Part shown: one piece after another, positions 1 through 10,597 of the stretch
Numbering within the stretch: the stretch's first letter is position 1
Layout of the letters: every line of letters starts with the position of its first letter
Assembly (NCBI GenBank): GCA_025526915.1
Contig: JAHLKH010000138.1
Location: forward strand, 1-64,000
DNA from: Entophlyctis helioformis
Taxonomy: Eukaryota; Chytridiomycota; Chytridiomycetes; Chytridiales; Chytriomycetaceae
Direction: 5' to 3'
DNA: 64,000 nucleotides
Notes under the pieces: model-generated
What the model was told of the DNA's origin: nothing
The model's input: only the letters and a program-made list of their open reading frames with translations
Databases searched by the model: none
Program-made: the position numbers and the translations under genes

Positions 1-328
1 CTGGCTGGCTGGCTGGGCTGGCTGGTTGGTTGTTGGACCGGCCTGCAGCCTGCCCTGGCTCGCCTGGATGCAGCCAAGTTGTGACCAGTCGTCCAGACCG
101 CGGACGGTGGAGGCCAAGGCAACAGGCGGCACTGACGGCTTTCATGCCCTGCCATGCGAAGCCGTGATATGCAGTTGCCGCACGATAGCAAAAAGACTAT
201 GGCCCGCCTACCCGCCCGCCTACCTGCTTGCCTCTTGCCTGCCCGTCTGTCCGTCTGCCTGCTCGTCTGCCTGCCCGTCTGCCTCTTGCCAGCGTACTCA
301 CACAAGTCGCATCCACGTCGACGTGCAG
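1..328. other. Repeat-rich sequence upstream of the first recognised UBC13 exon
   Basis: It begins with a GGCT tandem run (about 1-24) and contains pyrimidine-rich CTGCC/CGTCTG runs around 210-290. The open frames here are low-complexity and match no family I recognise. It is probably the first intron and/or upstream region of UBC13. Confidence 0.4.
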
Positions 329-1263
329 GAGACCGAGCGGCTGATTGCCGAGCCAGCCCCTGGAATCGTTGCGGTGCCGCATGACGACAACCTGCGCTAC
401 TTTGATGTCGCTATTGCCGGCCCGTCGCAGTCGCCGTTTGAAGGTACGTCATGCTGGCGCCCGGCTCGTTTCCTTGGCCGCCAAGCCGATATGCCCCTGC
501 GCACGGGTTGTGGACGGCAGCCCGGCCACTTTCAATCTTGGCTGAGTCGCGATGCTGGACAACGACCGCTGTTGGACAACGACCGCTGCTGCTGCTGCTG
601 GACTGCGGCTGGAGACTGACGATCGTGTGTATGGTTGCGGTTGCTGTTGCGGTTGCTGTGGCTGTGGCTGGTGGTGGCTAGGTGGCTCGTTCAAGCTCGA
701 GCTGTTCTTGCCCGACGACTACCCAATGGCGCCTCCCAAGGTGCGGTTTCTGACCAAGATCTACCACCCCAACATTGACAAGCTCGGCCGCATCTGCCTC
801 GACATTCTCAAGGGTGCGTTTGTTGGCTCGTTATGGCGCTGTCTCGTGCTTGTGGGCCGAGTGGCCGGCTGACGGTGCACACGGCTGCGGCGTGCTGATT
901 GCAATGGACGCGTCGTGCAGACAAGTGGTCGCCTGCCCTGCAGATCCGCACGGTGCTCCTCTCTATACAAGCACTCCTCTCGGCTCCCAACCCTGGTAGG
1001 TCTGCATGTCGCGATGCCGTATGCGTGCCAGTGCGATCTGACACGCACGCCTTTTCTCTGTTGCAGACGATCCTCTTGCCAACGACGTCGCGCACCACTG
1101 GAAGGAGAACGAGAAGAACGCCATCCAGACTGGTGAGTGGGCATGTGCCATGACGGGATCTGGCTGCCAGTCGCGCGTTGTCCGTTGTGGTGTGTGGCTG
1201 ACAGTGGGTGGTCGATTGCCATGTCTAGCTCGGGAATGGACGCAAATGTACGCAAAGCCATAA
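329..1263 (+). CDS. UBC13: Ubiquitin-conjugating enzyme E2, Ubc13/UBE2N type (5' partial)
   Basis: E2 enzyme that, with an Mms2/Uev partner, builds Lys63-linked ubiquitin chains in DNA damage tolerance and signalling. Exons read 329-443, 682-813, 921-995, 1067-1132 and 1229-1263, all with GT-AG joins that keep frame. The spliced product follows the Ubc13 family closely: the ETERLIAEP start of the core, [13 protein letters not shown], the HPN tripeptide in [18 protein letters not shown], the catalytic Cys in GRICLDIL, and the LLSAPNPDDPLAND helix. It ends [11 protein letters not shown] before TAA. The usual first residues (MxxLPRRIIK) are not found in 1-328, which is repeat-rich (GGCT runs, CTGCC/CGTCTG runs). 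The start exon is therefore either upstream of the window or unrecognised. The family call is very secure; the 5' end is not. Confidence 0.93.
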
Positions 1264-1424
1264 ACAGCGTCGCCCGTGTCGGCCGCCCGATTGCCGTGCC
1301 GCCTGTCTCGTATTCTCGCCCTCCCCATCCTTCCGCAGCCTGCGCTGCGATCTGCCATCTGGTCGCGTCTGTTTGGTTGAATTCGAAAATGAACTGCATT
1401 TGATTTCTTCCACACACATTCAAC

Positions 1425-2259
1425 ATGGTGCGTATGAGACGACAAAATGCGCAAAGTCGCAGCGAGCGCAGAGCGACGAGCAACAGCAAGGCTTGTGGAG
1501 GCCACCGGCGGGAGACGGCCGCACCGTGCTGGAGCAGAATGCGTACCAGAAGCCAGCACCATCCATCCACACCTGCCTGCGGCCTCCCAGACACACCCCT
1601 GGATGGGATGGATGGGATGGGATGGCTGGATGGCTGGATGGATGGCTTGGTCCAACCGATTCGAGTTGCGCCGACTCGATTCACCACCAACTGAACCAGC
1701 AGCCAACGACACTTGCAAACCAGCCGCCCAACACGACGCTGCAACACCAACCCACGGCCGGCTGTTGCTCTCGCTCTGCTCGCTGAGGCTCTCCAACCGG
1801 CCGCTGTTGCAGTCTGTCGCCTCTATGCCAGTGAACTGACGACCGCTGGCTGGCACTCTGGCGGCACTCTGACGGCTGTTGGACATGACAGGGTAAGGTT
1901 CACGGTTCCCTCGCACGTGCCGGTAAGGTCAAGGGTCAGACCCCCAAGGTCGAGAAGGTCGAGAAGAAGAAGAAGGCTACTGGTACGTTGTGCTGCGTCT
2001 GCATGGTCGGCATGGATGATGGCGGCGTTGGTGTCTGGCTGCTGACCGAGCCGGTGTCTGTGTGTGTGGAATTCTAGGCCGTGCCAAGAAGCGCCTCCAG
2101 TACAACCGCCGCTTCGTCAACGTTGTCGCCTCGTTCGGCAAGCGCAGAGTACGTAGACTTGACAATGCTGCACACTCGTTTGTGGTGAGGCGGCCATTGC
2201 AGCAGGCTGACCAGCGAGCACATGTCCAGATGAACCCCTCGCCCAACACGACCAAGTAA
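1425..2259 (+). CDS. RPS30: 40S ribosomal protein S30 (eS30), free form
   Basis: Small basic protein of the 40S subunit. Exons: 1425-1427, 1892-1982, 2078-2148 and 2230-2259. The first exon is only the ATG, followed directly by a gtgcgt donor and a 464-bp intron. The spliced product is about 64 residues: [22 protein letters not shown], a lysine run, then [17 protein letters not shown] and a short tail ending MNPSPNTTK. This matches eS30 end to end, including [12 protein letters not shown] and YNRRFVNV. No ubiquitin-like (FUBI) moiety precedes it, unlike the animal FAU precursor and like the free S30 of fungi. An exon carrying FUBI in place of the single ATG exon was not seen. Confidence 0.95.
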
Positions 2260-2454
2260 ACGGTCTGCCGGATCTCCATCAAATCCCTGGATCCCCACAC
2301 ACACCGCCAGTCGTCTATAAGCCGCCCCATTGGACCTGTTTTCTACCGACACAACAATGGATTGTTCTTCTTTATCTTTCTGTTGAGTCTAGCTGGACTG
2401 CCGCACACGTCCGAGACCGGCCATGGACGCTTGTGATTAGGTTGTGCATTCATT

Positions 2455-3335
2455 TCAGACCGGAAGCGCTTTGCCAGCGAGCTTATCTACGACGAAGCTG
2501 ATGCCCGGCAGATTCAGCAACGGGCCAATAAGAGGCACCTTGCGGAGGAACCCAACGACGACGGGCAGAAAGTCGCTGTTCGCGCACACGGACACAGTCC
2601 ATGGTCAGCCGCACTTGTCCTGCACGCTGATCGCACGCTGATCGCACGCAGGCATACGTACCCAAACAGGTTGACAAAGCCAAACAGCTCGCAGCAGATG
2701 CCCACAAACGGCCACTTGACAAACACGAGCACGACGCCGAGAAAGAAGCACACGGTCCCCCGGATCTTCTCTGGTCTCGAAAAGAACACGAGCGTCTTGG
2801 CCACGCCGATGATGAGCGTCAGGCCGCTCAGAAACAGCACCTGTCCAATGCGCATGCATCATACGTCGTGCATCGTTCAGGGTCAGTATTAGCGGCACAT
2901 TGAGTTTAGCCACACGCACCGCCGTTTGTCATTGCCGAGCGAGGCATTGGCGGCGTAGTCGACGTGACAGGCGAGTGAACAAGGGAACGGGGACGGGGAC
3001 GGAGACGGAGACGGAGACGGACATGCGCATGGACATGGAGATGGAAAGAGAGAGAGGCGTGGCCTTACATTGCCGATGGAGAGGAAGCCCCGGTCAAAGA
3101 AGAAGAGGATGCCAACGAGCATAAAGAAGACGCCAAAGGCTGTGAGGCCAACGCCGATTTCTGTCGTTCATGGTGTGCCGTCAGCAACGTTGATGCATGC
3201 ACCCGCTGTGTGTGGAAGGTGTGTGTGTGTGTGTGTGGTCTGGCGGTGGTAGTGGCGCAGAGTACGCAGAGTGATGCTGCCGAGAGCGGCTGCCGGGTGT
3301 GGGAGCAACGTACTTTGTGTGTCTGTCAACCACAT
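2455..3335 (-). CDS. GOT1: Golgi transport protein Got1 (GOLT1 family)
   Basis: Small tetraspanning membrane protein of early Golgi/COPII vesicles that supports ER-Golgi transport. Exons in transcript order: 3335-3314, 3160-3069, 2840-2662 and 2575-2455, giving 137 residues, the usual family length. The product starts MWLTDTQKIGVGLTAFG, then the hydrophobic hairpin with FFDRGFLSIGN. Next come VLFLSGLTLIIG, FFSRPEKIRGTVCFFLG and VKWPFVGICCELFGFVNLFGD. It ends in a cytosolic tail containing FLRKVPLIGPLL. The first exon is 22 nt and is joined in frame A|AA. Introns carry simple repeats, a GT run near 3220-3238 and a CGGAGA/CGGGGA run near 2985-3022. Every transmembrane block has its Got1 counterpart, so the call is secure. 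Confidence 0.94.
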
Positions 3336-3512
3336 GTGTTGCGTGTGTTGTGTGTGTGCTGGGAAAGCAGCCTCAAAAGCAAGCCGCCGAAACGTGGCGG
3401 ACACGCACAGACACGCACAGACACGCATACAGACACTCGCATTCATTGGGTTGCGACGCAGAGCAGCACAGCAGCCGGATCAAGGCCAGCGCTAGGATCA
3501 GGGCCAGGAGGA

Positions 3513-4515
3513 TCAGCCACTGCCAAGACCAAGGCGCTTGCCCTGCTTTCGCGACTGCTGGATCTGGATCGACTTTTCAAACTGCGACAGCATGTCTGTC
3601 TGGATACGCGCAGCCATCGTCGGGTTGACCGTGCCCGCTGCGACCGGCGCTGCTGCGGCTCCAGCCCCTGCTCCGCCAGCCGCTGCCGCTGCTGCTGCTG
3701 CTCCACCCTTCTTGCCGCCCATCAGACGCATGAATTTCTGTGCATCGCACACGTGTGAGTGTCTGTTTCCGGCCATTGCGATGCAGGCGGCTTACGTTTT
3801 GGAGAGCGTTGTTGCCGGCAAACGCATTGTCCCAGTTGTTCCATGCGCCGGCGACTGCGGCTGCTGCAGGTGCGATCGATGATACCGATGGTGCTGTCTG
3901 TGCAGGTTTGGATCCCGCCTGCTTTGCAAGGTGTCAGTCTCACGTTTGATCGGGCCATCCGTGTGTGCATCTTACGTTCGAGTCGTCGCTGCCAGACTCT
4001 GGCTCGGACTCGGCCGGCTTCGTCTCCTTCTTGCTCTTCTTGCTCTTCTTGTCCTTGCCCTCCTTCTTTTCGGCCTTGTCTGCCTTGGGCTGATCGTCGG
4101 CGTCGCGCTTGCGTTTCTTGGCCGGCTCGCTCGTCTCGGCATCAACGTCAGCCTTGACAGCAGCCTCCTTGGTCTTGTCCTTCTTCTCCTTCTTGTCCTT
4201 CTTGTCCTTCTTGTCCTTCTTGTCCTTCTTGTCCTTCTTGTCCTTCTTGTCCTTCTTGCTCTTGTCCTTGGTGCTGGCAGCCGGCTCCTCTGCAGCAGCT
4301 GTGTCCGTCTTGGCCTCCTTGGCTTCCTTGGCCTTCTTGGCCTTCTTGTCGCCGGCATTGGCTTCAACGCCGGCTTGCTCAGCATTCATCGCATCGCCAT
4401 CCTTCCTGCTCCTCTTGTCCTTCTTGTCCTTCTTGTCCTTCTTGCCGTCGACAGCCTCGGTAGGCACAGTCACAGTCGCTGTTGCAGCTGCCTCGCCATC
4501 CTTCTTTTTTGCCAT
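3513..4515 (-). CDS. Lysine-rich protein with C-terminal small-acidic-protein (SMAP) domain
   Basis: Exons 4515-3976, 3921-3796 and 3737-3513 join in phase 0 to give about 296 residues. The first 180 residues are a highly charged Lys/Asp/Ala tract containing a run of KKD triplets, encoded by a 9-bp minisatellite at about 4190-4257, plus a KKRKRD stretch that could be a nuclear localisation signal. The last part has a Trp-rich segment (AWNNWDNAFAGN) directly joined to KFMRLMGGKKGG, then an Ala/Gly-rich stretch and a Gln/Lys helix. KF(L/M)RLMG after a Trp-rich lead is the signature of the small acidic protein (SMAP, C11orf58-like) domain. Its molecular role is poorly known. The domain call is good; nothing more specific can be said of function. 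Confidence 0.75.
4190..4257. repeat. 9-bp coding minisatellite (cttcttgtc units)
   Basis: About seven to eight near-perfect copies of a 9-bp unit inside the lysine-rich SMAP-domain gene. On the coding strand each copy encodes one Lys-Asp-Lys triplet. Copy number is likely to vary between strains. Confidence 0.85.
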
Positions 4516-4598
4516 GTTGTCGAGGTCAAGGTCAAGATCACACAAAAAGTTCGGGTTTATGTTGGGACATCTCGGCTGCAACTGCTCAGCAGCAGCCT

Positions 4599-6995
4599 CT
4601 AAAAGTCGTCGTCGTTGCCACGGACCACCTCGCCCTCGCGGTATCCATCTGCCTTGCCGGGGATCTTGAACAGATCGCCCTCGGGATCCTCGCACCGCAT
4701 GTGGATGTTCTGGAACCGAATGACGGCGCTCAGCGGCAGCATACCAATCGGCAGCTCGATCTGCACAGGGAACCCGTTGGGCAGCTGCACGTTGAAGAAC
4801 TCCTTGAGTGACCGGATGTGCTCGTTGGTACCCATGCCAATGAGATCGAGCACAGGGATGAGGTCGCTGATCTTGATCGGGAACTCGTCCGACTGGATCG
4901 CAATGGGCGAGTTGTCCGCACGTGGCGCATCGTTCGAGCCAGTGTCGGTGCCTTCGTACATCCAGAGTGTGGCACGGAAAGCACGCTTCTTCTCCTCGAT
5001 ATCGACGGGACGACCCACGTGGAGATACTCGTCCTTCTTGGCCGCGTCAAAGAACTCTTCAAACGAGACGCCAGACGGCGCGGGCTTGTCGAGCGTCGCG
5101 CGGAACTCGGCAAGCTCACGGAACGCGCGCTTGGCAGCACGCCAGTCCTTGTAGTCGTCCTCGGCCGACGGGTCTTGGATGTTGCGGTATCCGGGGCGGT
5201 AGTTGCGGATGCGCGTCTCCTCGTCTTCGCCATCATCGGCTTGCGGCTCAAACTCTGCGTCGCTGTCATCGCTGTAGTCTGGGTTCGAGTCCGGGTTGGC
5301 AATCACAAAGCCGCCCGTCTTCTTGGGCTTGGCTGCCTCGAGCTTGCGCTTCTCCTCCTTCTCGGCGCGCTTCTTGGCCTTCTCTGCATCGCGGATCTCC
5401 TTGAGCTTGAACTCGGGAAGAGGGTTGACGCTGAGGTGCTCCTTGCGGACACGCGACGAGACCTCGAAGCCGTCCACGTTCCAGACGTTGGTGTTCCACG
5501 GTCCAACCTTTTCAATGCGGTCATACTGGCCATGGATATAGAGTCAGCGATCCTGCAATCATGGCGATTACGGCTTGGCCGATGCGAGAGCATGCGTTAC
5601 CTTGAAGGCAAGGAAGCCCTTCTGAGCACGCTTGAACGAAAAGGACGACCAGTCAATGTCGGGTGGTGCATTCTGCCGTTTGCATCGCGCCATGTTAGCA
5701 GAGCATATCCAGCAACAGGGTTCGGTCGACTGCAAGAGCTTACAATGTTGGTGTTGAGGCTGACAGAGAGCTCCTCCTCGACGCCCTGGTCGTCAATCTT
5801 GAAGTCACGCGGCCACACCTGCTGGACAAGTCTGCGCTGGTGGTCGCAAATGACAAGACGCGAGCCTGGCAGATGGTGGGCAAGGAGGGGCATGAGATGA
5901 GTCCATTGGCCAGCGGACGGGGGTGTGCAGCAATGCCGCACTCACTTTCGCCATCATCGCGCAGAATGATGGAAATGTCGCCGCGCAGCCAGTTGAGGCG
6001 CTCAAAGCCAACCAGCGTGGTGTCGATGCGCACAGAGGATCCCTGAGCAGACAGGCGTGAGCAGCATGCTCATCAACATCAGATGCAGCCAAGCCAAACA
6101 AACCTTTTTGTAGATCTGCAGCACAGCGTGGCCAGGAAGGTGCAGTGTTAGTCGATGCGACGAGAGGGGTGGATGCGGCATTGGTGGGCAGACAGCGAAC
6201 CTTGTAGTTGTCCTGTGGTCAGAGGGCGATGCAACAGGGGGTCAGCACAGGGAGCAGGCAAGATGGCGTAGCCATGGCTCGATCACGACTTACCGAGGGG
6301 CAGAGCTGGCTGACAAAGGGGATGAAGGAGCGGAACGACCAGTTCATCTCAAAGGAGATGTCTTGCACGTTCTGTTGGTTCGATGCGTTGTTGCGCACGA
6401 CGATGTGGTGCCGGGGACCGTGTCGATGACGGGCGTCAGTGCAGGCACGTGAACAGCAGCCAGCGGCAATCGCAGATTTGGCGGCGGCGGCGGCGGCGCC
6501 AGCAACGGTAGCAGCGCCAGCAGCGCCAGCAGCGGCATGTCAAATATGAAGTGGTGCGGGACCACACGGCCGCAACATACAGCAGCCGCGGGGGCCGCAG
6601 CAGGAGGGGGGAGGGATTGCGCAGCGGCGCGGACGCACCTTGGACAGCTGCTCGAGCAGGCCCTTGCCCTTGGAGTTGAACCACACGGCCAGCTCCTCGC
6701 GGCGGCGGCGGAAGATGGCCTCCATGAGCACACGGTCGCCGACGGACGTGGCCTCGTGGTACGGGCTCCAGCCGTCCTTGTTGTGCTGCAGCGTCGACGC
6801 ACCCGCCGCCAGCAGCACCTGCGTGCACTCGAGGTGGCCGAGCGATGCGGCGAGGCTGAGCGGCGTCTGCCCGCGGCACAGCTCGGACAGCGATGCGTGC
6901 GGCGTCTGCAGCGTCGAGCCCTCGAGTGCCGCGGCCAGCGCCGCAGCGTCGTTGGTGAACACGAGCCTGTGCAGCGCAAACTCGTCGGTTGTCAT
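4599..6995 (-). CDS. ANKRD13-like ankyrin-repeat protein with GPCR-chaperone domain
   Basis: Exons: 6995-6639, 6371-6294, 6212-6201, 6115-6104, 6042-5946, 5865-5744, 5672-5601 and 5525-4599. All joins keep phase and give about 558 residues. Residues 1-119 hold ankyrin repeats (ALHRLVFTND, TPLSLAASLGHLECTQVLL, GWSPYHEATSVGD). The rest is the GPCR-chaperone region: FEMNWSFRSFIPFVSQLCPS, VRIDTTLVGFERLNWLRGD, and near the C-terminus LPLSAVIRFQNIHMR. Animal ANKRD13 proteins bind ubiquitinated cargo at the plasma membrane and endosomes; I saw no clear ubiquitin-interacting motif here. Two consecutive exons are only 12 nt each (DNYK and IYKK) and are needed to keep the alignment to the family. Family membership is secure. 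Confidence 0.9.
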
Positions 6996-7049
6996 GTTGA
7001 TGGGTTGGAGGACAAGAAGCGGTTCATTCCCTGCCGCACATCTGCACAC

Positions 7050-7157
7050 ATGCCCATCGCAAGTCCATCGCAAGTCCATCGCAAGTCCGTCGCATGCCCA
7101 TCGCAAGTCCAACACAGCACAGGCAGCACAGGCAGCACAAGCCCAGCACAGGCAGCC
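7050..7157. repeat. Short tandem repeats between ANKRD13-like and MAGO genes
   Basis: A run of about 11-bp units around GCAAGTCCATC (7059-7110) is followed by GGCAGCACA-type units (7111-7157). It lies between the start of the ANKRD13-like gene and the stop of MAGO on the same strand. No coding potential is seen. Confidence 0.6.
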
Positions 7158-8199
7158 TCAGATGGGCTTGATCTTAAAGTGCAGCGAGATGAGCGAAAAC
7201 ACGAGGCACTTGAGGTCCTGGATGAGGTAGTAAAAGACCCGCAGACCCTCGGCGTCTTGGCTGTTCTGGACATCGACCAGCGATCCAATCTTGGACGTCT
7301 GTCGCATGCATCCCACCGTCAGCACTCGTGCGCAGCCAGACCCCGATCGCTCTCGAGCGGCTGTCTGCACGCCGCGGCGGAACGAACCGTAAAGGAAATG
7401 TGCTCGTCTCCAAGGACAATCTCGAGCTCTTGGCGTCCAACACGGTCGGGCTCGGGCCACTTGCTGTCGTCCTCCCTGCTCGCATGTAGATCGTCAGCCT
7501 GCGCATGTGCAAGCGTCGTTTGCACACATGCACCCACACTCCACATACACGCCAGCCACATGCCACTCACTTTAAGATCTGGCTGTCGCTGATGATGCGC
7601 TTGAGCTCCTGCATCATCGACTGGCTGACATACACTGCAACCCCAAGCCAGCACGAGCAGACACGCGGCGTTTGTTGGTCAGCCAGCCAGTCGGCCAGTC
7701 GGCGAGTCGGCCGGCCAGTCAGCCCACGGAGGCGCAAGCGTGCAGTGTCTGCGCAGACTGGACACACCTTCCTTGCGGATCATGGTGTCGTTCTTGTAGT
7801 TGGAGTTGTTGGCATATCTGAGCTTGCCGTCTGGCCGGAACTCGAACTCGAGGAACTCGTGGCCAAACTTGCCGTTGTGGCCGACGCTGTGTCCGCAGCC
7901 GCAGTCCCAGTTGCAGTCGCAGTCGCAGTCGTTGTTGCAGTTGCAGTCACCAGCAATGCGTCGTTGGCAACAGTCCAGTTGCAGCCAGGGCCGGGTTGCC
8001 GGTTGTGTTCCAGAGGCCGAGAGTGGCGGGCAGTTGAGCCAGTCAGCGCTCCGAGGTCTGTCTCGTACAGCAGTATCTGCAGGGCCGCTATGCATACAAG
8101 CAGGCAGGCGGGCATCGAAGCAGGCAGGCAGACAGCCATTCTGCAGAGGGCTCGCTCGGCTTACTAGTATCTGACGTAAAAGTCGTTGGTGTCGACCAT
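7158..8199 (-). CDS. MAGO: Mago nashi homologue, exon junction complex subunit
   Basis: Core subunit of the exon junction complex. As a dimer with Y14/RBM8 it locks eIF4A3 on spliced mRNA. Exons: 8199-8165, 7886-7768, 7634-7571, 7475-7388 and 7298-7158, giving 148 residues, the standard length. The product reads [70 protein letters not shown] and ends [19 protein letters not shown]. It is near-identical to the family throughout, so the exon model is well supported. Presence of the exon junction complex fits an intron-dense genome. Confidence 0.97.
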
Positions 8200-8445
8200 T
8201 GAATGTGATGATGAATGGCGGGGCAAGATCAGGTGAGCAGCCTGTAAACGTGGTCAGAGCAGCGACTGTTGGACAGGACACGTTTATTGGCGTGGTGGCG
8301 GCGGTGGTGGTGGTGGTAGTGGCGGCGGCGGTGGTGCATGAATGGACATGATGCTCGATCAACAGAGGCTGTTTGGACGGATAGATGGATGGATGGATGG
8401 ATGAATAAACGGACGGATGGACGGATGGCCGATAATAATAATCTA
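8200..8445. other. Intergenic, simple repeats
   Basis: Between the MAGO start and the DBT stop. It holds GGTGGT/GGCGGC runs (about 8295-8336) and GGATGGAT runs (about 8380-8430). I see no gene. Confidence 0.6.
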
Positions 8446-10524
8446 CTACTTGAGAAGCACAGCGAGCATGGCGGGGTTCTCGAGGTACGACTTCCAGAGC
8501 TGCACAAAGCGGCCGACTGTTGCACCGTCAATGACGCGGTGGTCGGCGTTGAAGCTGACGTTGAGAATCTCCTTGGCAACAACGCGCTCCGTCTCGCGGC
8601 CAGACACGGGATCAAAGACGGTCTCGAAGCGCGGCAGACGCTGCACGCGGCCAATCGCGCCAATGCACACCTCGCTCGACACCAGGACGGGATGCAACAG
8701 CGTGCCGCCAATGTTGCCAATGTTGGACAGCGTGATCGTGCCGCCCTGCAGGTCAGCGGGCGAGATTCCGCCCTTCTTGCCGGCCTGCTTGAGACGCTCA
8801 ATGTCGGCCGCAACCTCAAAGATGGACTTGTCTTGCACGTTCTTGATGTTGGGCACAATCAGACCCTGGGGCGTGTCCATGGCAATGCCAATGTTGTGCG
8901 AGCCACGGAAGAGCAGCTTGGCCTGCGATGCACCGGCCTCGCCGTCAACAACGCATGCGTTGAGGACAGGGAACTCGCGCAGTGCGGTCGAGAGCGCCTT
9001 GAGGAAGATGGGCATGTACGAGATCTTGTTGAACGGGTAGGTTCCGGCGGGAAGCGTCTTGAGGTGCTCGTTGACCGTTTTGCGGAAGGCAGTCGTGGCA
9101 TCGAGCGTGATTTCGTCAGAGAAGCCAAAGTGGGGGATCTGCAGCGACTTGGTCATGGCCTTGAACATGGCCTTTTGGATCGGCGTCAGAGGAACGGTCT
9201 CGTCGGCCGCAGCAGTCGAAGCGCGAGGGGCAGCTGTGGTCAACAAGGTATCCGTGTCAGCACAATGCGTTGCCAGTCGTCCGTCCGCGCGCAGCACAGC
9301 TCACCTGCGGCAGGAGCGTGGGTGGCAGCAGCAGGAGCAGAGGAGGCCTGCTCTCCGTTGACAAATGCAATCACATCGCCCTTGAGCACGCGGCCGTTGG
9401 GGCCAGAGCCAACCACGTCTCTCAGATCAACGTTGTGCTCCTTGGCGACGCGACGCACTGCAGGCGTGGCGTACGTGAGCGCCTTTTCAATGCCCTCGAG
9501 ATCCTTGGGTGCAGATGCAGATGCAGATGCAGATGCAGCCTTGGCAGGAGCAGCACTCTTGGCAGGAGCAGGAGCGGCAGCTTTGGCAGGGGCAGCAGGA
9601 GCCGGTGCAGAAGCGGCCGCAGCAGGAGCGCCGTCCATCTGAATGTCGACAAGCGGGTGTCCAACTCTGGCAACGTCGCCGGTCTTGTAGTAGATCTTCT
9701 TGATGACACCGTCGTAGCGAGAGGTGATCTCGACGGACGCCTTGTCGGACTGCACCTCACAGATCTTGGAGAACTGCTCGACGCGGTCGCCTTCCTTGAC
9801 GAACCTGCAGCGGCGCATGTGTCCAAGCCGGGTCATGTGAGCAGGTCAGGCTGTTGATCTCGCATGTCAGGTGGCCAACGCAGGCGGGATTTTCAAGCAG
9901 GCCAAGGCAGACAGGCCAAGGCAGGCGAACGAGCCAATGGCGCCGTGCATGCCAAGAAGAACGAGCAGCCAGCAGCAGCCAGGAGCGAGCACGACTCACC
10001 ACTGGATCACCTCGCACTCGGTGATGCCCTCACCGATATCGGCAAGCATGAACGGCATCACACCATCGGCACTGACGACGGGGTTGGCCGAGGCCATGGC
10101 GCGATGCTGCTGCACCTGGACGGCCTGCTTGAGGGTCAGGCGGGCGGCGGCGGCGCACTGCTGCGCGGCGGCCGAGCGGACGGCTGCGTTGGACGACAGC
10201 GTGTGGAGGGCGGCGACCGCCTATGCATCCATAGCCAGCCGAATGCGGCCGACAGATGGGCAGCAAGCGAGGATGAGCGACCGACACGACGGCCAGCACG
10301 ACGGCCACGGCGACAAACAAAAGCGCTCGTCAGTCGTGTGCGGATGAATAGAGGCGAGGCCGGCGAGGCTGCTGCACAGATGCAGCGAGCAGCATGCGGC
10401 GGGATCGCGGCCAGACACTCACCGGGCGGGCCATGGCAGCAGACGCAGAAGCGGCTCTTGCGCGCAGGGCCGCAGCCGCAGCCGCAGACGCAGACGCACG
10501 GGTGGCAGTTGCAAGGCGAAGCAT
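8446..10524 (-). CDS. DBT: Branched-chain 2-oxoacid dehydrogenase E2, lipoamide acyltransferase (DBT)
   Basis: Core acyltransferase of the mitochondrial branched-chain 2-oxoacid dehydrogenase complex (Val, Leu and Ile breakdown). Exons 10524-10423, 10220-10000, 9804-9305 and 9233-8446 give 536 residues. An Ala/Arg-rich N-terminus without acids ([20 protein letters not shown]) is a typical mitochondrial presequence. The lipoyl domain begins [20 protein letters not shown]; its lysine lies in [13 protein letters not shown]. After an Ala/Pro linker comes the E3-binding domain ([32 protein letters not shown]). The catalytic domain ends [20 protein letters not shown], containing the DHRxxDG active site. 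The terminal segment [13 protein letters not shown] is characteristic of the branched-chain type rather than the pyruvate or oxoglutarate E2. It is divergently transcribed from the GGA gene, with only 73 bp between the start codons. Confidence 0.96.
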
Positions 10525-10597
10525 CCTCAGGTTGCGTTTGTATGTCGGTGGTGGAAGGAATTTATCATTTTTCGATTCCAAATCGACGAAATCCGCA
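10525..10597. promoter_or_regulatory. Divergent promoter, DBT / GGA
   Basis: Only 73 bp separate the two start codons, which face away from each other, so both promoters and 5' leaders must share or overlap this stretch. It is AT-richer than its surroundings (TTTATCATTTTTCG near 10560). No canonical TATA box is identified. Confidence 0.5.

Noticed and set aside
3940..4695. Long plus-strand leucine/valine-rich ORFs around 3931-4669 resembling membrane proteins
   Set aside because: They are reverse-strand shadows of the lysine-rich KKD minisatellite; codons for Lys and Asp read as Leu, Phe and Val on the other strand.
5281..5310. tRNA-like B box (GGTTCGAGTCC)
   Set aside because: It lies antisense within the last ANKRD13-like exon. 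No A box or cloverleaf could be drawn around it.
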